Source of the DNA: Strobilurus pachycystidiatus
Taxonomy: Eukaryota; Basidiomycota; Agaricomycetes; Agaricales; Physalacriaceae
Direction: 5' to 3'
Length of the DNA stretch: 64,000 bases
NCBI GenBank assembly: GCA_019915135.1
Contig: JAHLMK010000001.1
Span: 3,100,001-3,164,000, forward strand
Shown: one piece after another, positions 55,922 through 64,000 of the stretch
Numbering within the stretch: the first letter of the stretch is position 1
Layout: each line of letters begins with the position of its first letter
The notes under the pieces: generated by a model
What the model was told of the DNA's origin: nothing
Seen by the model: the letters and a program-made list of their open reading frames with translations, nothing else
The model's database searches: none
Made by a program: the position numbers and the translations under genes

Positions 55922-58040
55922 ATGTATCTCTACGACGACCAGTCATACGTGAACCAACACTTTTACTCTGAGCCACCGCCTGTGCCCAATATCTCGATTT
56001 CGCACCCTGTCACGATGAATCTCTCGGACTATGACCTGGATATATCCTCTCAAGACGATAACCTGCAGGCTACGCAGGAGAACTCGCAGGCGTATGACCC
56101 GATGGCTCACGACGATGATATTGCGGCGGATAGCCTGTGGGGTTGCTTGATTCCCTTGACGTATCACGACCAATACAGGCGAGCGGATCTGTTCTTTCAG
56201 GACACCGAACGCGGTCGACGGGTCACAATCGGCCGCGGAACCCAGCAAACTATTGCGATACCGGAGCGTGAAAACCGAATTAGTGAGTGCCTGTTTCCTC
56301 TCTCTAGAGTTCCATGCTCAACGATTACAGGCAAGCATCACATTCTGATCGTCTACGAGCCCGAGAATGATATAGTTAACATTTGGGATACTGGCTCCAC
56401 GAATGGAACAATTGTTTGTGATCCTTTGATACAGTGCTCAGACGTCTCTAACCACGGGGCAGATAAACGGGAAAAAGATCTGTAAACGTGAATGCCACGT
56501 CCTAGCCACTGGCTCTGAAATCGAGATCGGCCATTTTGGCAAAGGCCCATCCACACATAGTGAGTCGTCGCAACATAAATATCGTGCAGTTTCTCATGCT
56601 CTCTCAGAATTCATATTCCGGTCATTGAAGAACAAGGCGTTACCACCAGTTTTCCAGCGATACGACTATCTTCGCAGAGTCGGGTCTGGTGCTTTTGGGA
56701 CCGTATATCAATGCCGAGGACGCGATGGGCGATACGTTGCTGTCAAGGAAATTCAATACAGGAAAGACGACCGCTTGGCGCACCAAAAGGAAATCGCTCG
56801 AGAAATCGAAACCTTGCGCTGTCTGGACCATCCGAACATCATCCAGTTAATCGAGTGCATCTCGGACGAACCTAGCAATAGTATCAGTAGGCTTGTCTTC
56901 TTCTCCTTCACTTCACCCTCTCAACTTTTCCCAGGTCTGATCATGGAATACGCTAAATGTGATATGTTTGATCACCTACTCACACACGGACATTACGTTG
57001 ATGAACCAATGGCTCAACACCTGTTCTTCCAATTGTGCTATGCTATCGAGGTATTTACTACCTCTGGGATTGTCATAACCTTTGTTTATCCTCTCTATAG
57101 TACCTTCATTCCCTGGGTATCGCTCACCGAGATCTGAAGCCCGAAGTAAGTCCAACTCTTGCTCGCCCCAATGAACGTGTGTCTAAGGCCATGGTCTTAG
57201 AATGTTTTGTTGTCGATGGATGAGGATAAACCTCTTGTGAAGTTGGCTGATTTCGGTCTTGCCCGTGTGCACGACACCTACTCAGGTTTTGCGGTGTGTC
57301 ATACTTCTTCTGTTCCAAGTGCACCATGCTCAGTGTTCTTGAAGACGCTCTGTGGGACAAGGACCTACATGGCACCTGAAATTTTTCTCGGGGAACCGTA
57401 TAGCAAGTCCGCCGACCTCTGGAGTCTCGGTGTAACCCTGTTCATGTTGTGCGTGCTATTTCTTTGCTGCCATTCCGTCCAGATCTGAAACTTTGTACCC
57501 AGTTTCACTATCGAAGCGATGTTTGAGGGAGAATTCAGCTACCGAGACGCCTACCGGATGCGAGTGGAGTATACCGACCAGATCTTACATATGTTCGGCC
57601 AAACTTATAAACGTTTAAGCAAGGATGGTGAGTGGTCGAAGTCCATGATTACGCGACACGTCTGATCTTGAACAGTCAAGGATTTCATGAAGAAGCTCCT
57701 CGAGCCCGATCCCAAGCTTCGAATGTCGGCTTCAGAGGCGTTGCAACATCCGTGGCTTTTGCGATATCAGGATCCGACACCTGTCTGGCCAACCTACAGG
57801 ACAAAAGAAGAACCTGTCCCCCTCCGGGATCTTTCGAGAGATGCCCATTTACTTTTTGACCGAGCTTGTATGGATAAGTTAAGGCATACGTTCTTCACAG
57901 CCGTTCATTACACGCATATAACGCCGCCACCACCACAACTGCCCGCGGTACGCATACCGGCGTCGGCGTCTCGCGGTAGTAGAACTGCTCGCGCTGTTCG
58001 CCTCGAGACGGACTTCTACAACACTGCACAGGTTGCGTAG
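55922..58040 (+). CDS. Chk2/Rad53/Cds1-type checkpoint kinase (FHA + Ser/Thr kinase)
   Basis: A multi-exon gene (first exon 55922-56282). An SQ/TQ-containing N-terminus (ISSQDD, ATQENSQ) precedes an FHA domain with its signature residues: [23 protein letters not shown]. The kinase domain follows: [14 protein letters not shown] (glycine loop), YVAVKEIQY (VAVK Lys), [16 protein letters not shown] (catalytic loop, spliced), [11 protein letters not shown] (DFG), [11 protein letters not shown] (APE) and [11 protein letters not shown]. The C-terminal tail is short, Arg-rich and lacks a second FHA domain, so it is of the Chk2/Cds1 layout, not Rad53. Such kinases are activated by ATR/ATM-type kinases at SQ/TQ sites and halt the cell cycle on DNA damage. 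Confidence 0.9.
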
Positions 58041-58569
58041 ATCCTGGAGCACCTGTTTTCTTGCTTTCATGACTCTTGTTCTCCACATCCTGCCTTGTAA
58101 ACATCTATCAGCATCTCATCGGCCTCTGTACATTTATCCCAACCAGCTACATCATTGCATACGACCAGTTATTTTTCACGCGGAATCTATATAGACAATC
58201 ATCATACATGTGCAAAAAATTTTATAGGACTAGGCGCGCGAAGACAAGTCGGAGTGTGGCCAGTAAGTAACTGAGCCAGAGTGTATTCTTAGTAGGGCCA
58301 CGACGCGCTTGACTATTGCCATCACGTCAGCATCGGATACTTAGGTTCGACGAGGCAAGTCTCGTCATGGCGTCCGCAAAGCAAAAGTGTAGAAGCAGAG
58401 CACGCGGTCAACGAATGCTAGTTGTCGCTCAGGCTAGTAATCGTCGTCCTGGTTGCTTATCAGTCAATGCTAAGATTAGTTTAAAAACATACAGTCCTCT
58501 AACTTGATAGGTTTCAAATATATGTGCAGTGCTCCTCGAGCGTAAGCGGGGTCAAAAGATCCGACTGCA
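58041..58569. other. Intergenic region
   Basis: No gene is supported; short ORFs here have no protein-like features. Confidence 0.4.
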
Positions 58570-59353
58570 CTACCCATAATTCGTGGTAGACTGAATGATT
58601 TGACGCGGGACTACCCCGTACGATGCTAGGAACTCCTCCGTCAGCTTGTGCAACCATTCCGCCAGTCCAAATGGCTGACAAAATTCATCAGAAGTGTCGA
58701 CGAAGACTGCAAGGATGCGTCGGAAGGGCTTGCCAGCGGGCAAGAGCACCGCAATAGGAGCGCGGAGGCAATGTATCATCGAACACCGACCAGACGCGAC
58801 AGTCAAGGTATGAAGGGGAATTTAGACGCGGTGAGCTTGATGACGATGTCAATGGTCTGGCTTGACCGGCTGTCGGTTTTCACACGTTGTTGGATGCCAT
58901 GCACAATGCGAACGATGGAGAAATGACCCAGATTGGTTCACCGTCGGGACCGCAACGACTACATGCGAGCCGTGCCCCCGCAGAACAACATCTGTTCACT
59001 AATCGTAGTTCGCTGAAACCTAGCTTGATCAATCGGAGATGAGAGGCCAGGATTGTCTTACCAGTGGTCGATGGAGGCTTGTCGGCTGCGGGAAGAAACA
59101 CGTCCGTCTGTCCTCGATGTATATCATGCGCGAATTCCACTAGAAAACTTTGACATGATCGATATACGACGGTGGTGAACCACGGGAATTTTTGTGATGG
59201 TCGCGAAAACACGCAGATTCGATCGAGAAAAGGAAGCCTAGGGCGCTGGGAGGACAAGGAGCAAGGTTGACGGAATTCCAGATCAAAGAGTCGAAAGTTC
59301 CGACTCAAAATGGCGCCCTCGTCGGCGTTCCATGTTTTAGCTTGGGATGACAT
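58570..59353 (-). CDS. Possible hypothetical gene (low confidence)
   Basis: A - strand ATG frame from 59353 (MSSQAKTWNADEGAILSRNF, then FDIHRGQTDVFLP-like text here read as AHDIHRGQTDVFLPAADKPP) has protein-like composition. It reaches a good donor (ACTG/GTAAGA) at about 59,060 and an acceptor (GATTAG) near 59,000. Downstream, ACSRCGPDGEPIWVISPS and, further on, FRRILAVFVDTSDEFCQPFG, LAEWLHKLTEEFLASYGVV look like further exons, but I cannot connect all of them in one frame. It may be a real small gene or a decaying one. I recognise no family. Confidence 0.3.
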
Positions 59354-60699
59354 TGCCGGAGTGGTGCAAGGATGACCAGCAGAAAAGGCACCGCATCAGT
59401 CTATGCGCCCTTGAGGCTTGAGCAGACGATTGACAGCAAGAACGTCCGCAGGACATACGGGTGGGAACCAACATGGGTCAAGGGGAAGCTGTTCTAGATT
59501 CGGCATAGTCTTCAACTAATTCCGGTACCCAAGCCGGACCTCAAATTTGCGTCATGTGCATATCACGTTTCGGTCTAGACCTGGCCGAATTTCTCATTAA
59601 GAGTCGCGACTTGAGGCGATTTCTGTGGTAAATCATGCCAAATAAACTCACCAAATCATAGTTTGAGCTGTACAAAGGCCTTGCTTTGCCAATGGCGGCG
59701 GCAGCTGGGGAAAATCAAAATCTTGAAGCGAAACCATCGGCTAATTCGGATTGCGTCAGACTTTCTTCTTCCGGTCCGTGTTTCCGAGATGGCATTGAAG
59801 TTGCTCGAAATGTAGGCTTTACAGACACTCACATCAGCAAGCCACCAATATAAGAGGTCTATTATAGTGTTCTGGTCTTGCAGTAGCAGAATCAGGGCAT
59901 AGCTGTGTCCTAGAAGCATGAAATGAAGTTCTTTATCACTTTCGACTGAAGCAAGCAGTAAGCACGTGACAAAAGTTACATACGGGGATATTGAGGTCCG
60001 GGTAACCGGGTTGGACCCCGTTTTTAGTAGCAGACTCATATATCAGTGAGGTACGAACTGATTTGAGTCTGCCTGGGGGAGACTAGATTCGGCATCCTGC
60101 TGACGAGTCGATCAGCAATCAGCTGCTCACAGTCACCGGCTCTCTGAGTCTGCCGGCTCTTGCTGGTACTAGTATACTAACTAGTAGTATGTATCGCCTT
60201 CGCTCTTTTCACCTTGCCACTCGCATTAACATCGTTGAGGTATCAGCATAGCTTCTCTGCACCACGACAGCAGCTCAACGGACAGCAATTTTCCGTTGGT
60301 GTGTCTGTTCACCCAGAACCTAGCCTTTAAGGCTGTCTGTCTGCCTTACGCGTGGTGAAGGTCACTAGGTGTTCAGACCTACTTCCCTCAACAACACCAG
60401 AAGCTCACAACGAGCAGACTTTGTTGGTGCGTCTCTCGGGAGATTGCTTACCAGCTGCCTCACCCATCGTCAAGGTGCAATAGTGGCAGCAGCTTGGAGG
60501 AACTGACTTTGCCAGTCACAGTGCGTCTTTGTCTCGATGTCGTTGCTCTTGCCCCCTCCTTACACTTTGTCAAGGTGTCATACTATCATTCACGCTGCGA
60601 GAAGTTGAACATATAGCCGAGCTTTTTGGTGAGCTTGCGTTCGACCATGCTATCCACTACCCGCCTTACACTTCGTTCTTTGAGGGAACCAGTATCATA
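59354..60699. other. Gene-free 1.3-kb stretch upstream of the HET gene
   Basis: No coding exon is supported. A palindromic TACTAGTATACTAACTAGTA lies near 60,167-60,186. The final ~300 bp are presumably the promoter and leader of the HET gene; the same frame is open upstream of the ATG to 60,529 but without another ATG. Confidence 0.4.
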
Positions 60700-62757
60700 A
60701 TGCGACTTCTTACTACGCAGGAGCCAATCAAACTTGTTTACTGCCCAGATGAGCAGGATTTACCGCCCTATGCCATCCTCTCACATACATGGGAAGACGA
60801 GGAGGTGTCCTTCCAAGAAATGCAGAATCCACGCAGTGTGGAGCATAAGAGAGGATATCTCAAGATCGTGGAAGCGTGCAAAATGGCGTGCTCCGACAAT
60901 TACGACTACATCTGGATTGATACCTGCTGCATCGACAAGCTCAGTAGCGCTGAGCTCTCCGAGGCCATCAACTCAATGTACGGATACTACCGTTCAGCGG
61001 AGGTCTGCTACGCATACCTGACGGATGTGCGGAGCGACCTTGACAGAGCGGCCTTCGAGTCAGCCTTCTGCGGCTGCAAGTGGTTTACGAGAGGATGGAC
61101 GTTGCAGGAGTTGTTGGCGCCCTTGACCGTCATCTTCTTGGCAAGCGACTGGTCGGAGATTGGAACGAAGGCGAGCTTGCAGAACCTGATCACAGAGGTT
61201 ACTGGGATCTCATCGCAGGTCCTGTTGATGAATCACTCGGGCGAGATCAGCATCGCGAAGAGAATGTCTTGGGCTGCCGGAAGGAAGACGACGCGCGTGG
61301 AGGACAAGGCGTATTCGCTGATGGGGATCTTTGGTGTCTTCATGCCGACGATCTACGGCGAAGGTTCACACGCCTTCATCAGACTGCAGGAAGAGATCCT
61401 AAAGTCTTCCAACGATCAGACCATCTTTGCCTGGAAGTCCGCCTATGGCAGGTCAGCCGTGTCCGGCGGACTGCTCGCCTCCAGTCCGGATGACTTCGGA
61501 GAAAGTGGGACGTATGAGCGATTCGACAATGACACGAACCGCCAACCCTACTCGATGACGAACTTGGGCTTACAGATCCGCCTTCGCCTCGTTCCCCAAA
61601 ACGATCCTGACGGCTTTCTGGCTCTGCTGAATTGTCGTCAGGGAGGCATGTCGGGGCCTTTGGCCATTTACGTGAAGAGATCAGAGGGCTTGGATGGACA
61701 CCAGTTCACAAGAGTGCGACCGGACATACTGGTGCAGTCCGAAGGTACAGACCGGTCCGCGCAGCAACTCTTCTTCAAGGAGAGGGATCCTGCGCGTTTT
61801 GACGTTGGGGATTGGATGCATTATGATTCGAACTACACGATGTCGTTCAAATTTCCTGGTCGGAGCCAAGCGGTCACCCTTGTACGGACATTCTCCCCCG
61901 CCCCCGCTGCTTGGACGGCCGATGCCACGAACAAGGACATCGTATATCTCCATATCCCAAATAGCGGGACATCCGGCGCCCTCCTCTTCAGATACAGAAA
62001 GACCAAGCAAACCTTTGTCGTCATGGCCGGCTTTCACAATTACAACATCTGGACAGATATCGTTCTCGACTTAGACAGCAACGTCTCGGAGTCAGCAAAT
62101 CTCGAGAATATCCAACAGTCCTACTATCGAGACAATGGGCGTGGAGGGATGTTGTGGAGGAACCTGGATAGAACGTCGAAGTTTCTGACAGCCAACACGA
62201 TTATACTGGTGGAGGCGCGACGCCAGGGGCTCCCAGGCCGCCGCCCTAGTTCCTATGTTATCAACATCCGCATCGTCGACGAAAGCCAACCAAGTGTCGC
62301 TCCGGCCGCCCTTCCCAGTCGCACTGCCCAATACACATTCACTGCGTCCTTCTACAAGGCAATGAATGTTGGGTTCCATCTACTGGAGGCATATCCACCC
62401 GAGTTTTGGGAGATGCCGAGCGAACGTACCATGAAACTTTTTATGGATCAAAGCGGCACCTCAGGCATTCTGGTTTTTCGACACCAACAGAGCGGAGAGC
62501 GGTTTGCTGTCATGCTGGGAATCCACAACTACCAGATGTGGTCGGATATCTTGACGAATCTGAACTGCGAATTTCAGCAGGAATCCGCAAAGGATATCCG
62601 CAACTCGTACTATAGAGATAACGGAAGAGGGGAGATGCTCTGGAAACTTTTGACCTCCACTTCTGGGACACTTTCGAGTGGCCAAACTGTCTCTGTTGCT
62701 TCGCATACAACTGGGAAGTCTGGCAACTCCTACCAGTCCGACATTTTCATCCAATGA
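60700..62757 (+). CDS. HET-domain protein with a duplicated C-terminal module, 685 aa
   Basis: The ATG at 60700 gives MRLLTTQEPIKLVY, the usual start of HET-domain proteins. The three HET motifs are present: YAILSHTWEDEEVSFQEM, YIWIDTCCIDKLSSAELSEA, and CKWFTRGWTLQELLAP, followed by RVEDKAYSLMGIFGVFMPT and IYGEGSHAFIRLQEEI. HET domains trigger death in fungal incompatibility and are related to TIR domains. In place of NACHT/WD40 repeats, the C-terminal half carries two related ~140-residue units (about 379-526 and 545-685). Each has SGTSG.L.FR, a GxHNY.(M/I)W(S/T)DI motif and SYYRDNGRG.MLW. They look like beta-sandwich recognition or adhesion modules. The gene is intronless over its coding part, unlike its neighbours. 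Confidence 0.9.
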   Translation: MRLLTTQEPIKLVYCPDEQDLPPYAILSHTWEDEEVSFQEMQNPRSVEHKRGYLKIVEACKMACSDNYDYIWIDTCCIDKLSSAELSEAINSMYGYYRSAEVCYAYLTDVRSDLDRAAFESAFCGCKWFTRGWTLQELLAPLTVIFLASDWSEIGTKASLQNLITEVTGISSQVLLMNHSGEISIAKRMSWAAGRKTTRVEDKAYSLMGIFGVFMPTIYGEGSHAFIRLQEEILKSSNDQTIFAWKSAYGRSAVSGGLLASSPDDFGESGTYERFDNDTNRQPYSMTNLGLQIRLRLVPQNDPDGFLALLNCRQGGMSGPLAIYVKRSEGLDGHQFTRVRPDILVQSEGTDRSAQQLFFKERDPARFDVGDWMHYDSNYTMSFKFPGRSQAVTLVRTFSPAPAAWTADATNKDIVYLHIPNSGTSGALLFRYRKTKQTFVVMAGFHNYNIWTDIVLDLDSNVSESANLENIQQSYYRDNGRGGMLWRNLDRTSKFLTANTIILVEARRQGLPGRRPSSYVINIRIVDESQPSVAPAALPSRTAQYTFTASFYKAMNVGFHLLEAYPPEFWEMPSERTMKLFMDQSGTSGILVFRHQQSGERFAVMLGIHNYQMWSDILTNLNCEFQQESAKDIRNSYYRDNGRGEMLWKLLTSTSGTLSSGQTVSVASHTTGKSGNSYQSDIFIQ

Positions 62758-63505
62758 AGATAACATATTACCAGGAGTACCTGTTTTTACGAGCGTCAAA
62801 CATTGTAACTGTACCGATAGTAGCAGAGGACGTTGAAACGATTTAAGCAATCGTGTGGGACCGACATTGACAAGATTAGAGGTATAGTCCCGACGGTGTC
62901 TCACCGTGATTGACTTATACACGTTGACGACTGAGCTCCCCAATGTGCGGAACAATTGATATATGTCGTCGACAACATAGCTACAAAGTTCCCGAGTCCC
63001 CCCCCAAACGAGTGGTAAATATGAGGGTATTGAATCCAAATCAAACAGCATCCCTCCCTGTTGAAGATCACATCCAGTAACAACTTCGGTTCCTCCTTGC
63101 TCAGATTCTAACTTTGTTCTAATGAACAACCTTGTCCGCGCTGTCGAGCGGCGACAGCTGTGGCGCCGTCTCCTCCAGCATCTCACCACCATCGTGGTCA
63201 TCCTCATGCACATCCAGAACCGCCACCTCCTGAGGCGTCCCGGGATCGGGGACTCGGAGCGCTTCAGTGTCTGGTGTCTCGGGTTCGGACGCAGTAGGCA
63301 TTTGTACTACTTAGATTCGGATGTTCACAATGGGAGCATGGATGCGGCGGACCAAGGAGTCAACGAATTGAGCTGTTCCAGTCACGACGCGATATATTTT
63401 GACATTCGGTTTTCCCGGGGATATCTTCAGGCATCGAACGGCCCGCCGGTCCGATTGGGGTTCCCCTCAAATACCCCGCATCCTTTCGCAGAATGTCGAA
63501 CACCC
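62758..63505. other. Intergenic region between the HET and DUF2264 genes
   Basis: A - strand 60-codon frame (63,119-63,301, [20 protein letters not shown]) is acidic and could be a small protein or the end of another gene, but it has no supporting feature. Otherwise I see no gene. Confidence 0.35.
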
Positions 63506-63988
63506 ATGGAGTCCTTCGGAAACACTACGCCCTTCGGGCCCAATCCTATTCAGACCAAAGACGACTTGAAGCGATTCCTGACCGATCTTCTCGATGGGCT
63601 AGAGAGCCACACATCGCCTGGAGGTGCGCGTATCCACCTCGGTCACACTGGTACCCATTTCGACGAGACGGCGGCTCAGCTCGAGGGCTTTTCCCGTCCT
63701 ATCTGGGGTCTTGCGTCCCTTCTTGCTGGGGGCTATGATTACAAGGGAACGAGTCGCTGGGTCAATGGGCTCGCCAACGGGACCGATCCCGACAGTGATG
63801 AGTTCTGGGGCAACATGCGCGACAAGGATCAGCGGATGGTGGAGTGCTCTGCTTTGGGATTTGCTATCGCCGTCGCACGGGAGAAGCTATGGGATCCCCT
63901 CACACCCGAGGCTAAGGAGAAGGTTGCGAGCTGGCTGAACACTATGAACGACAAGGAGATGCCCAACACGAACTGGCTCTGGTTTCGG
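63506..63988 (+). CDS. DUF2264 family protein, 5' part only (window end)
   Basis: The first exon starts [20 protein letters not shown] and runs 161 codons to a GTGAGT donor at 63,989; the rest lies outside the window. The text [70 protein letters not shown] and PNTNWLWFR matches the N-terminal part of DUF2264, an alpha/alpha-barrel-like family found in bacteria and fungi near polysaccharide-degrading enzymes. The enzymatic role is unproven. ATG choice: the overlapping ATG at 63,493 is in another frame. Confidence 0.85.
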
Positions 63989-64000
63989 GTGAGTATCCGT

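Noticed and set aside
1..64000. CRISPR arrays, operons, ribosome-binding sites
   Set aside because: The window is eukaryotic with spliceosomal introns; no regularly spaced direct repeats were seen.

Overview
The window is nuclear DNA from a filamentous fungus, almost certainly an agaricomycete (mushroom-forming basidiomycete). The protein-coding genes are dense and broken by many introns of roughly 45-60 nt with GT(A/G)(A/C)G donors. Several families seen here are typical of these fungi: a HET-domain protein, a DUF6535-type membrane protein, DUF4246, DUF2264, a LysM/GH18 chitinase and a hAT transposase. I assigned genes by reading translations, splicing exons by frame and splice consensus, and recognising families by eye. 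No database search was possible.

Layout. (1) 1-9660 is visibly more AT-rich than the rest. It holds two tandem + strand genes (A, B) whose products end in a Zn2Cys6-like cysteine motif plus a basic coiled coil, and two - strand genes (C, D) of unknown family. Short palindromes built on TCGA (such as AAATCGAATTCGATTT) are scattered through it; many lie inside introns and pair the 5' splice site with sequence near the branch site. It also carries a 192-bp foldback element and an LTR-like tail, and the block ends abruptly at about 9660. (2) 9670-21,700 is an accessory, transposon-rich stretch: a conserved but unnamed gene (E), a long inverted repeat, a hAT transposase with an in-frame stop, a reverse-transcriptase fragment beside a decayed Nop9-like pseudogene, then about 3.7 kb with no convincing gene. 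(3) 21,726-29,307: a multidomain LysM-CBM18-GH18 chitinase with a toxin-like C-terminus, and a DUF4246 gene with an apparent one-base frameshift. (4) 29,569-38,898, all - strand: DUG2-like glutathione peptidase (17 exons), PAP2 lipid phosphatase, a small membrane ORF and a DUF6535-like protein. (5) 39,684-55,564 is conserved core genome rich in RNA-processing genes: PRKRIP1, NOP56, SNW1/Prp45, TSEN54 and CWC2, together with a TMEM170-like protein, a 2-oxoglutarate oxygenase and a GMC oxidase. Three divergent promoters join PRKRIP1/TMEM170, NOP56/SNW1 and TSEN54/CWC2. (6) 55,922-63,988: a Chk2/Rad53-type FHA kinase, a HET protein with a duplicated C-terminal module, and the 5' part of a DUF2264 gene cut by the window end.

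The most unusual signal is the family of self-complementary introns and dispersed palindromes in 1-9660. It looks like an introner-like or micro-palindrome invasion confined to one accessory block. Next come the chitinase/toxin-like fusion, the HET duplication, and four firm (plus one possible) GC-AG introns.
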